Origin: a virus
Strand: one strand, 5' to 3'
Virus record (IMG/VR): IMGVR_UViG_3300032331_000622
Span: 1-31,503 of that record
Length of the DNA stretch: 31,503 nt
Positions 7,550 through 15,945 of the stretch are shown one piece after another. Each line of letters starts with the position of its first letter. The first letter of the stretch is position 1. Made by a program: the position numbers and the translations under genes. The notes under the pieces were generated by a model, which had not been told where the DNA came from, searched no databases, and worked only from the letters and a program-made list of their open reading frames with translations.

Positions 7550-8818
7550 ATGACAGTACCCTATACATTTGCTGGCGCAACGTCTGCCATTCCTTTGTCC
7601 CAACTGGACAATAACTTTGCTACAACTATTACGTTGGGCAACACCGCTATTCAACTAGGTAACACCGTTACTACGCTGAATAACATGACCCTTGCTAATG
7701 TCACTATTAGCAGCACATCAACAGCAGTTACTCCTGCACAAGGTGGTACGGGTGTTACATCATTAACTGCTAATAATGTTATTTTGGGTAACGGCACTGC
7801 AAACGTAACTTTTGTTGCACCCGGAACATCCGGCAATGTGCTTCAATCAAATGGAACAACATGGACTTCTGTTGCCGCTAGTGGAGGTTCTACAGCCAAT
7901 GTACAAACATTTATTACATCTGGTACGTGGACAAAACCTTCTGGCGTAACTTTTGTTCAGGTCTGCTTGTGGAGCGGCGGCGGAGGCGGGGGTAGTGGGC
8001 AGTTTAATAGTGGGGCTGTTTCTCGTTCTGGTGGAGGCGGTGGCGGTGGAGGCGCTAGGGCTAGACAATTATTTGTTGCCGCTTGTTTACCAAGCACTGT
8101 AACCGTAACTGTTGGTGCTGGAGGCAATGGCGGTGCGGCAAGAACAACAAATAACAACGGTGTAAACGGTGATACAGGAGGAATTTCTAATTTTGGTTGT
8201 TACATAAGAGCATTTGGCGGCTCTGGCGGAAGTGGAGGTCGATGTACTTCAACCAGTAATTATGGCGGTGGTGGTGGAGGCACAGGAGGTTGTGGCTCTG
8301 GAAGTACCGCTGGATGCCCTCGTACTTGTCAGATGGGTAGAGCTGTATCTGGATACCAAAACAATGTTGGGGGTGGCGGCGGTGCTGGTAGTACATCAGT
8401 AAGCTGTGTAGGCGCTGCTGAGTATGGCGGTGGTGGCGGTGGCACGGGACAATTAGCTGCGAATGGCGCTAATGGAGGCGGTTCTCTTTATGGCGGCGCT
8501 GGCGGTGGCGGTGGCAATGGTATGGATAGTGGTGGTAATAGGGGTGCGTATGGCGGTCAAGGCGGTACTAATTTTTATCAGTCAGGTTGCGGCGGCAATG
8601 GTGGAACAACCGGTGTTGGTACTGCTGGCGCTGTAAGACCAAGCGGTTCAGGTTCTGGCGGTGGGGGTGGCGGTGCTGTTAATAATGGTGCTGGTGCAAC
8701 TGGAGGTGCTGGAGGTGCTTATGGCGGTGGCGGTGGCGGTGGCGGGGCAGCTAAAGCTACTACTTCTGGTGTTGGTGGTGCTGGTGGCTCTGGTGGCGTT
8801 AAAGTTTACTCTTGGTAA
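7550..8818 (+). CDS. Tail fibre with glycine-rich receptor-binding domain (422 aa)
   Basis: The N-terminus (TFAGATSAIPLSQLDNNFAT) is a fibre-attachment type segment, followed by Asn/Thr-rich repeats (to about residue 115) with PAQGGTGVTSLTANNVILGN, a phrase frequent in phage fibres. From the phrase FITSGTWTKPSGVTFVQVCL (starting near residue 122) onward the protein is dominated by poly-Gly stretches with scattered Cys and Tyr, ending GGVKVYSW. This pattern matches glycine-rich fibre tips in which Gly helices present variable loops to the host surface (similar in principle to T4-like gp38 adhesins). It contains an unusual set of cysteines near residues 220-265. It should determine host recognition. 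Confidence 0.75.
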   Translation: MTVPYTFAGATSAIPLSQLDNNFATTITLGNTAIQLGNTVTTLNNMTLANVTISSTSTAVTPAQGGTGVTSLTANNVILGNGTANVTFVAPGTSGNVLQSNGTTWTSVAASGGSTANVQTFITSGTWTKPSGVTFVQVCLWSGGGGGGSGQFNSGAVSRSGGGGGGGGARARQLFVAACLPSTVTVTVGAGGNGGAARTTNNNGVNGDTGGISNFGCYIRAFGGSGGSGGRCTSTSNYGGGGGGTGGCGSGSTAGCPRTCQMGRAVSGYQNNVGGGGGAGSTSVSCVGAAEYGGGGGGTGQLAANGANGGGSLYGGAGGGGGNGMDSGGNRGAYGGQGGTNFYQSGCGGNGGTTGVGTAGAVRPSGSGSGGGGGGAVNNGAGATGGAGGAYGGGGGGGGAAKATTSGVGGAGGSGGVKVYSW

Positions 8819-8826
8819 GGAGCATT

Positions 8827-9066
8827 ATGAGATACGCAATTATTAAAAACGGTAAAGTTGTTAATACTGTTGAGTCAGAACCTGATTTTGCGGAAAAGCA
8901 AGGTTGGGTTGAATGTCCTGTTGGCGGGATTGGTTGGGACTTTGATGGAACAAATTTCATTGATAATCGTCCTGAACCTGTTGCACTAGCTGCTCCTACT
9001 CCAACAAATGAAGAATTGTTGCAACAGCTTCAAACTTTGACTCAACAAATTCAATCACTTACATAA
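8827..9066 (+). CDS. Small fibre-associated protein, possible chaperone (79 aa)
   Basis: AAGGAG four bases upstream selects ATG 8827; an in-frame TTG at 8812 would overlap the fibre gene and lacks an RBS. The product opens MRYAIIKNGKVVNTVESE, a phrase typical of small genes that follow tail-fibre genes, has a compact middle with GIGWDFDGTNF, and ends in a Gln/Leu-rich helix (LLQQLQTLTQQIQSL) likely to form a coiled coil. A fibre assembly helper or a small fibre subunit is the best guess from position. Confidence 0.6.
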   Translation: MRYAIIKNGKVVNTVESEPDFAEKQGWVECPVGGIGWDFDGTNFIDNRPEPVALAAPTPTNEELLQQLQTLTQQIQSLT

Positions 9067-9076
9067 TAGGGTAATT

Positions 9077-9766
9077 ATGTGCGCTGCAAACCAAAAAGAA
9101 GTTCAAGAGAAACAACAAGATGTGCTAAATGCCAACTTGTATTTTCCTACTATTGTTTATCAGATAGAAAAACTTGAATTTCTGGATGCAGTAAACAAAA
9201 TTGCCAATGCTGAGTTAAAAAAGATTGAAAAGAAACAAGACTTAAACGAGATTTATCCCGTCTACATGACGGGTAACTTGTTTGATAAAGAGGCAATTTT
9301 GCCGTTTCAGTATTACGTGGGTGGCACAGCAAGGAATTTGCTTGTTGAGCAGGGCTATAACCTTGACGGGTTTGAAACGTACTTTTCTGAAATGTGGTGT
9401 CAAAAACACTACAAACATTCAGCAATGGAACAGCATGTTCATGGAGCTGGTTCTCAAGTAATTGGATTTTATTTTCTGGAGTGCCCAGAAGATTGCTCAA
9501 AAGTTGTGTTCCACGACCCAAGAGCAGGAAAGCCTTTGGTTTCTTGGACAGAAAAAGATATGTCTGCAGCAACATTTGCTAGTAATGCAATTAACTTCAC
9601 GCCTAAACCCGGAATGTTAATGTTTACTAACTCTTGGTTGCCTCATAGTTTTAGTAGACACGAATCTAAAAAGCCAATGAAGTTTATTCATTTCAACATT
9701 GGCTTACGCCCTTCAATGAACATCTCACTCAATCAATGCGTTGCACCAGCCGCAGAGATTGTATGA
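9077..9766 (+). CDS. Putative 2-oxoglutarate/Fe(II)-dependent oxygenase (229 aa)
   Basis: The central and C-terminal halves fit the phage 2OG-Fe(II) oxygenase family of the TIGR02466 type. Seen are MEQHVHGAGSQVIGFYFLEC with H120 and H122, VVFHDPRAG (about 144-151), then PGMLMFTNSWLPHSFSRH with H190 as the distal iron-binding His, and a closing strand MKFIHFNIG. The HxH...H order and the PGxLxxFxxWLPH block are characteristic. Such enzymes hydroxylate proteins or nucleic acids using O2 and 2-oxoglutarate; the substrate is unknown. Its location among fibre genes raises the possibility of modifying virion protein, but such genes also travel widely in aquatic phages. Confidence 0.7.
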   Translation: MCAANQKEVQEKQQDVLNANLYFPTIVYQIEKLEFLDAVNKIANAELKKIEKKQDLNEIYPVYMTGNLFDKEAILPFQYYVGGTARNLLVEQGYNLDGFETYFSEMWCQKHYKHSAMEQHVHGAGSQVIGFYFLECPEDCSKVVFHDPRAGKPLVSWTEKDMSAATFASNAINFTPKPGMLMFTNSWLPHSFSRHESKKPMKFIHFNIGLRPSMNISLNQCVAPAAEIV

Positions 9767-9987
9767 GCAAGTTTTTGATTCGCTTTAATAAGAGTAGAGG
9801 TCAAGAAGGTCGTGGGTCACTAGAACATACTTGGCGGGTATTTGAAGATGGGAAAGAATACCTTGTTAAGCATTTGAAGATTAGTGTTCCTGTCTGGGAT
9901 GAAACAGACGGGATAGATTGGAACATAGCTTGCGAAGGCAAGTTAAATTTAGACAGAAGTACATCAACCGCAATTATTGAGGCATAA
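9763..9987 (+). CDS. Conserved-looking small protein downstream of the oxygenase (74 aa)
   Basis: ATG 9763 overlaps the oxygenase stop (ATGA) and gives MSKFLIRFNKSRGQEGRGSL; a start at 9736 in the same frame is possible. The sequence is compact, with strands around FLIRFN, HTWRVFEDGKEYLVKH, and DGIDWNIACEGKLNLD, suggesting a small beta fold. It has no membrane segment. Coupling to the oxygenase suggests a functional link, perhaps a partner or substrate. Function unknown. Confidence 0.65.
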   Translation: MSKFLIRFNKSRGQEGRGSLEHTWRVFEDGKEYLVKHLKISVPVWDETDGIDWNIACEGKLNLDRSTSTAIIEA

Positions 9988-9988
9988 C

Positions 9989-10318
9989 ATGGGAATACAA
10001 GCATTTTCTAAAACAGGTAACACGGTAGTTTTTACCGCTGCTACATCTGCGCCTACGCCCGTTCAAGCCTTGTCCACTACTCTTGGTGGCAATCAGTACC
10101 GCATCATCAATAGCGGTAATGTCACAGTGTTTTTAGGATACGGAGCAGATGCAGCAAATGCCACGTCCAACTCTGTTGTTGTAACCTCCACACAGGGCGC
10201 TTATCCACTATTGGCGGGTACAGATGAAATTCTTACTTTCATGCCTAACGCTTATTTTTCAGGTATTACAGGCAGTGGCTCAGCTGCTGTCTACATTACG
10301 CCCGGTGACGGGCTATGA
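9989..10318 (+). CDS. Beta-rich virion protein, paralogue of the 19482-19823 gene (109 aa)
   Basis: ATG at 9989 is preferred over the in-frame TTG at 9977. The product is Ala/Thr/Val-rich with few charges. It shares an NQYRI.N motif near residues 42-47 (NQVRIHN in the paralogue), a LG.GADAA turn and the same ending, AAVYITPGDGL against AIVYVTPGEGL. This points to a duplicated small beta-sandwich, probably a fibre-tip or capsid-surface protein. It follows the fibre/oxygenase cluster and precedes another fibre-like gene. Confidence 0.6.
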   Translation: MGIQAFSKTGNTVVFTAATSAPTPVQALSTTLGGNQYRIINSGNVTVFLGYGADAANATSNSVVVTSTQGAYPLLAGTDEILTFMPNAYFSGITGSGSAAVYITPGDGL

Positions 10319-10326
10319 GGTAAATC

Positions 10327-10968
10327 ATGTTAAAGACGGTACAGATTACAGCTGGTGGTGGTAGCAACGGTACAGTTACCAACGTAGCAACAGGAACTGG
10401 TTTAACTGGTGGCCCGATTACGACCACCGGAACTATCAACCTTGCCAACACCACTGTAACTGCCGGAACTTATGGCAATGCCACAACCGTACCGCAAGTA
10501 GTTATTGACGCACAGGGACGCATTACTAGCGCCAGCAACGTAGCTATTTCTGGTGGCAGCAATGGCACGGTCACAAATGTGGCTACTGGCACAGGACTTA
10601 CTGGTGGGCCAATTACCACTACAGGCACAGTAAGCCTTGCAAACACTGCCGTTACCGCAGGTGCTTATGGAAGTGCCAACACTGTTGCTACCTTTACTGT
10701 AGATGCGCAAGGCCGTTTAACTGCTGCAGCCAACACAACTATTGCTATTGCTAACACTGCCGTGTCCGGTCTGGGCACTATGTCTGTTCAAAACAGCAAT
10801 AACGTCACAATTACTGGTGGCAGCATTAACGTGCAAGCCTCAAACTTAATTAGTACAACTAGCTCTAACGCTACGTTTGCTACTGCCAGTTTGCCTCTTG
10901 TTCCTGCTGGATACATCCAAGTTAACCTGAACGGTACAGTTGTAAAAGTACCCTACTACGCTGTCTAA
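10327..10968 (+). CDS. Tail fibre stalk-like protein with two 65-residue repeats (213 aa)
   Basis: Residues ~13-142 are two tandem copies, each running from SNGTVTNVATGTGLTGGPIT to VDAQGR(I/L)T(S/A)A. This module (GTGLTGGPITTTGT...VDAQGRLTAA) recurs in fibres of many aquatic phages and is thought to form trimeric beta-structured shafts. The C-terminal ~70 residues are distinct, with TGGSINVQASNLI and ending VVKVPYYAV, and could form the tip. ATG 10327 has a GAGG-containing upstream site. Confidence 0.65.
   Translation: MLKTVQITAGGGSNGTVTNVATGTGLTGGPITTTGTINLANTTVTAGTYGNATTVPQVVIDAQGRITSASNVAISGGSNGTVTNVATGTGLTGGPITTTGTVSLANTAVTAGAYGSANTVATFTVDAQGRLTAAANTTIAIANTAVSGLGTMSVQNSNNVTITGGSINVQASNLISTTSSNATFATASLPLVPAGYIQVNLNGTVVKVPYYAV
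10363..10752 (+). repeat. Two tandem 195-bp coding repeats in fibre gene
   Basis: Direct repeats of 195 bases (65 codons) start at AGCAACGG (10363) and AGCAATGG (10558). Most differences look synonymous or conservative, so the copies have been kept at protein level. Confidence 0.7.
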
Positions 10969-10970
10969 CC

Positions 10971-11309
10971 ATGAACATGGAAAACCTCTCTTACGTACAG
11001 TTCGGCGACAGGGACGGACTAGGAGAGATGTTGTTTGAAAATGGTGTGCAGCACCAGTTGTTCTACGAGATTCTTGCTGACCAAGGAATACTTGTTCCTA
11101 AGTATCCCCTGACAGATGCAGACCCGGCTAACCTAGATGATTGGCTTTTTGTACATAACCAAGAGCATCAACGCTTGGCTAGTTTGCTGAACTTGGACAA
11201 CCCTTTTCAGCTGCTAGATGCAGACTGGCAAGTAGAGGATGACTTTTATGATTGGATTGGTGTGCATCAATCTATTCACCAACAAATTGCAGCAGCGTTA
11301 AAGGTGTGA
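10971..11309 (+). CDS. Hypothetical acidic, His-containing protein (112 aa)
   Basis: It starts three bases after the previous stop. The product is acidic and helical with two similar segments, DDWLFVHNQEHQRLASLL (about 56-73) and DDFYDWIGVHQSIHQQIAAA (about 90-109). This suggests an internal duplication of a D-D-W...H...H helix that could bind metal or pack as a small helical hairpin. It precedes the internal virion proteins and is probably expressed with them. No family recognised. Confidence 0.6.
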   Translation: MNMENLSYVQFGDRDGLGEMLFENGVQHQLFYEILADQGILVPKYPLTDADPANLDDWLFVHNQEHQRLASLLNLDNPFQLLDADWQVEDDFYDWIGVHQSIHQQIAAALKV

Positions 11310-11310
11310 T

Positions 11311-11601
11311 ATGGCTCAAACTAAAAAGCAAATGCAAGTACAGACTGCCAAAAATGAAGTCAGAAACATGATTCGTCAGACAGGGATTAGCGCATCTCAA
11401 GTTGTTCAACTAGGAAAGATGGCAAAAGAAACTTTACAGCAAAGAACCATGTATCCCGCCTTTCGCAACCAAGTCCTTGCCACACGCATAGCTGATAAAA
11501 GCGATATTCCTGAAAGATTTAACCCCTCCATCTTGGGTATGTTTTACACAATGGGCAAGCTGGCTAACGAAATGCAGATAAACGGCGAATTAGGAGCTTG
11601 A
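11311..11601 (+). CDS. Hypothetical helical protein of the internal-core region (96 aa)
   Basis: ATG 11311 follows the previous TGA by one base. The product is helical and basic in its N-terminal half ([20 protein letters not shown]) and contains [20 protein letters not shown], followed by a more hydrophobic C-terminal helix ([13 protein letters not shown]). It has no signal sequence. The position immediately before the long internal virion proteins suggests a small core component. Confidence 0.55.
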   Translation: MAQTKKQMQVQTAKNEVRNMIRQTGISASQVVQLGKMAKETLQQRTMYPAFRNQVLATRIADKSDIPERFNPSILGMFYTMGKLANEMQINGELGA

Positions 11602-11602
11602 C

Positions 11603-13543
11603 ATGGGATGGTTTAAAAAGTTATTTAAAGCACTAGCTCCAGTCATTATGATTGTTGTGGCTGTTTTTGCGCCTGAAATTTTGCCTATGATGGGCAATGC
11701 TATTGCAGCAGAAGCAGGAATTGCTGTTAGCGCAGAAGTAGCCACGGCTATGGGGACGGGGGCGCTGACAACTACATCTCAGTTATTAGCTGGCGCTTCT
11801 CCAGAAGATGCTCTTAAAGCTGGAATTACCGCTGGTGTTTCTGTCGGTGTTGGCGGCGCTGTTACCACTGGCGTAACAGAAGCTACAGGTTCTAGCGTTA
11901 TTGGTTCAGCTGCTGGCTCTGCAACTAAAGGTTTTATTGGCTCTGGTGGTGATTTAACTGCTACGTTGACAAGCGCTGTTGCTGGTGCTTCTGCTACTGC
12001 CGTTGCCAGTGCCACTGATAGCACTGTAGCTGGTAAAGCTGTCGGCGCTGTTATTGCTTCTGGGGGTGTTAATGCTAATGCTTTGCTTAACTTTACAGCA
12101 AGTGTTGCGCCAGAAATTCGTGCTGCCAATGGTTTAGATGTTGGCACAAGTCAGTCTACTTCCGGTGCTGGTGGCACAAAACTTAAAGCTGATATTTCTG
12201 CTTCTGACGCTGCAAACATAGTTGCTAATGTTGCCGAGCAAGGCGGTGCGACACAAGATGAAATTACGCAAAAAGTTCTTAATGTTATTGGCGGTCAAAC
12301 ACAAGGCACAGATGTAGCGTTGTTGCCAGCCGCTGTTTATGGCGGTATTGCTCTTGCACCTGCATTACAGGCGGGTGCTGCTGTTGCGTCTACAGCTATT
12401 ACTGGCGCTATTGGTTACTTGATGAGCTTGGTTGGAGGCGGTGAACCGTTGCCAGCCAGTGAACAACAAAAGAACATTGGTAGTGCTATTGTTGAAATGA
12501 TTAAAGCAAACCCTACGGCAAATACTGCCGAGGTAACCGCAGAAATACAAAAATTATTTTCGGGTGTAACACCAGCCCAAGTTCTTGCATTGCAACAAAA
12601 TTTGCCTACTCTTATTGGAAATTTGCCTGAAGAGATTGTGATTACTGCTCAGCGTCCTGAAAAAGCAGATGCTGGTGGAGGAGGCGGTGGCGGTGGTGGA
12701 GGCGGAGGTACGACTTTCAACGCCATTGTTATGTCTGTTGACCCGTCAACGAAAACAGCTAAAGTTGTTAATAACAGCGGTCAAGTTACAAACGTCACAA
12801 CCACTGGAGACACAAAAGTAGGCTCAGCAGTAAGCGTTACTGGTGGAGCTATCTCCGGCACAGCTGGCGCAACAGCTGGTGCAGGTACAGGCATTACGGT
12901 TGGCAGCACGGGCACGGGAGCAACTGGCACAACGGGAACTACAGGCGCATCAACCACGTTGGGTGATGTTATTACTGGTGGTTCGGGAACGGGCACATTT
13001 ATAAGCGGTGGAACTGGAGATGGAACTGGTGGAACTGGCACGGGCGGCACAGGAACAGGTGGTACAGGTACGGGTGGAACTGACGGTACTGGCGGCACTG
13101 GTGGTGGTGACGGTACTGGAACTGGAACTGGCACAGGTACAGGAACAGGTGACGGGTCGGGCACAGGCACAGGTGGTGGTACAGGCGGTGGTACTGGTGG
13201 AGGAACTGGCAGCGGAACAGGAGATGGAACTGGTGACGGTTCTGGCGGGGGAACTGGTGGCGGTGTAGGAGATGGAACTGGCACTGGAGTAGGTACAGGC
13301 ACAGGCACGGGAACTGACACAAAAGTAACGAAAACAGACCCCACAATTACCGTTGTAGCCCCCAAAAAAGTTACTCCTAAGCCAATTTATCCCACAATCA
13401 CTGGCGCTGGACGCTCTCCCCTTGCACAGGCATTGACAGCATTCCGTCCTGCTGGTGAAATTGAGGGTGAAGCAACAGGCAGACCCCGTGAAGACGTTTG
13501 GAATGAGGCATCACTGCGTTTAAAAGACGCTCTAGGACTTTGA
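11603..13543 (+). CDS. Putative internal virion / membrane-channel protein with Gly-Thr repeat region (646 aa)
   Basis: The N-terminus ([20 protein letters not shown]) is a basic amphipathic start followed by a hydrophobic helix. Residues ~15-175 are rich in Ala, Gly, Val and Thr with several membrane-compatible stretches, as expected of podovirus proteins that are ejected from the head to form a channel in the cell envelope (role comparable to T7 gp14, by analogy). Another hydrophobic segment lies near residues 240-275. A poly-Gly linker (about 357-367) leads to a Gly/Thr repeat region (about 468-572) and a Pro/Lys-rich tail. The gene starts the block of four internal-protein candidates ending at 18695. 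Confidence 0.55.
   Translation: MGWFKKLFKALAPVIMIVVAVFAPEILPMMGNAIAAEAGIAVSAEVATAMGTGALTTTSQLLAGASPEDALKAGITAGVSVGVGGAVTTGVTEATGSSVIGSAAGSATKGFIGSGGDLTATLTSAVAGASATAVASATDSTVAGKAVGAVIASGGVNANALLNFTASVAPEIRAANGLDVGTSQSTSGAGGTKLKADISASDAANIVANVAEQGGATQDEITQKVLNVIGGQTQGTDVALLPAAVYGGIALAPALQAGAAVASTAITGAIGYLMSLVGGGEPLPASEQQKNIGSAIVEMIKANPTANTAEVTAEIQKLFSGVTPAQVLALQQNLPTLIGNLPEEIVITAQRPEKADAGGGGGGGGGGGGTTFNAIVMSVDPSTKTAKVVNNSGQVTNVTTTGDTKVGSAVSVTGGAISGTAGATAGAGTGITVGSTGTGATGTTGTTGASTTLGDVITGGSGTGTFISGGTGDGTGGTGTGGTGTGGTGTGGTDGTGGTGGGDGTGTGTGTGTGTGDGSGTGTGGGTGGGTGGGTGSGTGDGTGDGSGGGTGGGVGDGTGTGVGTGTGTGTDTKVTKTDPTITVVAPKKVTPKPIYPTITGAGRSPLAQALTAFRPAGEIEGEATGRPREDVWNEASLRLKDALGL
13008..13317 (+). repeat. 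Gly-Thr coding repeat (GGHACN-type tandem repeats)
   Basis: Degenerate 6-, 9- and 12-base repeats of GGA/GGC/GGT with ACT/ACA/ACG encode alternating Gly-Thr with a few Asp/Ser. The varied third bases show selection for the peptide and not a recent slippage microsatellite. It probably forms a long flexible linker. Confidence 0.7.
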
Positions 13544-13544
13544 C

Positions 13545-14504
13545 ATGGCAACATCATTAGACACAATTTCGGGTATTGGCGCTAACGCACGTAAGCTGGC
13601 AAAGCTGCTGCAAGCAAAAGCGCCTGAAGGTCACATGCTGGCCTATATCAACCCACGTGAAGCTGCCTTGCTGAAGTCCCAAGGAGGTTCTGGCAAACCC
13701 CATGCTGATACTGGCATTCCGTCTTTTGAGGAAGTTCCTCCACCTGATTTTGGTTCAGAAGGCACGTTTGAAACCGTAGAAGCAGCACCTGTAGATTCCA
13801 CATTTACTACGTACACGCCAGAAGGCTTGTCATACGCTGGTCAACCCGTATCTACTGGCGCTCCCGGCATGGACATGCAGTTGTCTAGTTTTCCGCAACC
13901 CGTAGAAACACCTGCAGCCCCTACATTTGGTGCAGACATTGCCGCCGCACAAAAACAATTAACGGGATTAAGCGACAAATCTCCAGAAGAAAGGTCTTTA
14001 ATCAAACAAGTCTCAGAAAAGACGGGCTTGAAAGAAGACACGCTAGGACGTTTAGGTATTGCTACCGTTATGGGCTTGTTAGGCTCTAAAGCCGCTGGTG
14101 CAGCCGCTAGGTCAGGTCAAGCTGGCGCTCAGCAAATACAAGCTCTGGCTACACCTTACCAACAACAAGGCCAACAACTACAGGCACAAGCTCAGCGTGG
14201 TGAGTTGACTCCACAAGCTATGCAGTCCCTGCAAGCCGCACAAGCACAGGCCGCACAAGGCATTGAGCGCCGTGGTGGTGTTGGTGTTGCTCAAGCTCAA
14301 ATGCAGATTGAACAGTTGCGCCAGCAGCTGTTACAGCAACAATATGATTACGGCCTCAAGCTCTCCGGCATTGGTGACAACATTGCTTTGGGTGCTATCA
14401 AAACTGGTTTGGAAGCTGACAGATACGTGCAAGGTATTAACAACTCGTTCTATCAGAACATGGCATACATTGCATCTGGCATGACACCAGCACTGAGGGC
14501 TTAA
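13545..14504 (+). CDS. Putative internal virion protein, Gln/Ala-rich coiled coil (319 aa)
   Basis: Residues ~33-65 contain AYINPREAALLKSQGGSGKP and TGIPSF, a motif set that I associate with virion-core proteins of aquatic podoviruses (memory, unverified). The middle (65-140) is Pro/Thr-rich and probably extended. From about 135 onward the protein is helical, with a Gly/Ala-rich possible membrane segment (IATVMGLLGSKAAGAAA, about 172-188) and a long Gln/Ala-rich coiled coil (200-262). Two bases separate it from the previous gene. A core or ejection role is inferred from context. Confidence 0.55.
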   Translation: MATSLDTISGIGANARKLAKLLQAKAPEGHMLAYINPREAALLKSQGGSGKPHADTGIPSFEEVPPPDFGSEGTFETVEAAPVDSTFTTYTPEGLSYAGQPVSTGAPGMDMQLSSFPQPVETPAAPTFGADIAAAQKQLTGLSDKSPEERSLIKQVSEKTGLKEDTLGRLGIATVMGLLGSKAAGAAARSGQAGAQQIQALATPYQQQGQQLQAQAQRGELTPQAMQSLQAAQAQAAQGIERRGGVGVAQAQMQIEQLRQQLLQQQYDYGLKLSGIGDNIALGAIKTGLEADRYVQGINNSFYQNMAYIASGMTPALRA

Positions 14505-14505
14505 T

Positions 14506-15945
14506 ATGGCAGAAGAACTAGCAACACTACCCAAACCAGAAATGCCTGCGGCAGGAGGACGTATAGGGTTTAAAGAAGCTCTGGGCGTATCTGAGCCATT
14601 CTTGCAACGCAAAGCTGAATTGCAACCGCAGATTGCTGCGGCAGAAGCCGACATTGCAAAAGCAAAACAAGCACAAGCAGAAAAATTATCTTCTGGCAGA
14701 CTTGCTTCTCAACAACAGTTTGGCAAAGAAGAAGCTGCAGCTAAAGAGGCTTATCAAGGCAGGTTGGAAGCTGAGCCTTTACCTGCTTTTGTGCCAACTA
14801 AAGATACAGCACAAGACATTGCTGGTTTGTTCTCTGTCATTGGTGTGATGGGAATGTTAATTGGCGGTAGCGGCAAGCTGGCTGGTCAGCGTGCGATGGG
14901 CGCTATGAACGGCATGTTAGAAGGCTACCGCAAAGGCCGTGCTGACTTGTACAAACAAGAGCGTAATGAGTTTGATGCCAACTTCAAGACCATGTTGCAA
15001 AAGCATCAAGAGTTTCGTAAAGAAATGGAAGATGCTGTTAAGTTAGCGGCAACTAACAAAGAAGCTGGAATGGCGGCGGCTGAGTTAGCTGCAACCAAAG
15101 CTGGCAGTGAAATTGGTAAAGCGGAGTTACGTAAAGGTAATCTGCTTGGGTTTTATAAAACTTTAAGTGAGTCAGAAACCCTTTACCAAAATGCCTTAAA
15201 ACTAGAAGGCAAGGCCCGTGAAGCAGAAATTGCTGCAGCAGCACGCAAAGAAGAGGCTGCACAACGTGAGCGCCGCCATCGTGAAGACATGGCGCAACGT
15301 GAACGAATAGCAAGTCAACAAAATGCTTTGCGAGAAAAATTGGCAAAAGCTGCTGCCGAGGCAAAAGGCAAAGGCGGTACGCTCAAGCCCGGAGCAAAGA
15401 TTACCGAGGGTTATGTTGCTGACACAATCTTACGTGCAGACGTAGATGGTTTGAGGAAGGATTTGGAGAATCCTAAGTTACAACAGCAAATTACAAAATA
15501 TCGTGTAGAAGCGTTTTTGACAGAAGAAGGTAAAGTTTTAAATCAACTTATTTCCGGTGATATTCCGACAGAGTTGCAACAGTTTTTGACAAAAGTTAGA
15601 GACATTCGTAACAATTACTATTTAAACATTTCAGGTAAAGCTGTGACGGGTGGAGAAGCATTACGTAACTACGGTACAGTTCCGCAGCCGGGTGATGATT
15701 TTAAAGAAATGCAAAACAAGCTAACGGGCATGTCTGGACGTATTGGTGATTCAATTACTCTCAAACAGCAGTTGTTTGGTCTGCCTGAATTAAATCTTAA
15801 TCCCGGCACAAGACCAAATCTTAAGCCCGGAGAAGATTACGCTATTGGAAGTCAATCCGGTAAATATGAAGTTGGTAAAATTTACACAGACGCTTCTGGA
15901 AACAAAGCTAAATATTTAGGTGATGGTAATTGGGAGGAGCAATAA
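14506..15945 (+). CDS. Putative internal virion protein with long charged coiled coil (479 aa)
   Basis: The protein begins with a helical region (residues ~25-85), then a hydrophobic segment (AGLFSVIGVMGMLIGGSG, about 106-123) that could cross or insert into a membrane. A very charged Ala/Glu/Lys/Arg helix follows (145-290, for example AREAEIAAAARKEEAAQRER). After ~300 it changes to a folded-looking domain, ending in a short beta-type repeat (KYEVGKIYTDASGNKAKYLG). It is probably one of the proteins ejected with the DNA. Its stop and the next start overlap by one base (TAATG at 15943-15947). Confidence 0.5.
   Translation: MAEELATLPKPEMPAAGGRIGFKEALGVSEPFLQRKAELQPQIAAAEADIAKAKQAQAEKLSSGRLASQQQFGKEEAAAKEAYQGRLEAEPLPAFVPTKDTAQDIAGLFSVIGVMGMLIGGSGKLAGQRAMGAMNGMLEGYRKGRADLYKQERNEFDANFKTMLQKHQEFRKEMEDAVKLAATNKEAGMAAAELAATKAGSEIGKAELRKGNLLGFYKTLSESETLYQNALKLEGKAREAEIAAAARKEEAAQRERRHREDMAQRERIASQQNALREKLAKAAAEAKGKGGTLKPGAKITEGYVADTILRADVDGLRKDLENPKLQQQITKYRVEAFLTEEGKVLNQLISGDIPTELQQFLTKVRDIRNNYYLNISGKAVTGGEALRNYGTVPQPGDDFKEMQNKLTGMSGRIGDSITLKQQLFGLPELNLNPGTRPNLKPGEDYAIGSQSGKYEVGKIYTDASGNKAKYLGDGNWEEQ

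Noticed and set aside
7957-8157. Proline-rich - strand open frames opposite the fibre gene
   Set aside because: They are antisense to poly-Gly codons and arise from composition only.
13008-13317. Recent microsatellite expansion
   Set aside because: Third codon positions vary widely while Gly-Thr is retained, so selection on the peptide explains it better than recent slippage.
12781-13365. Long - strand open frame with proline-valine repeats
   Set aside because: It is the mirror of the Gly-Thr coding repeat on the + strand, has no RBS, and lies within a convincing + strand gene.
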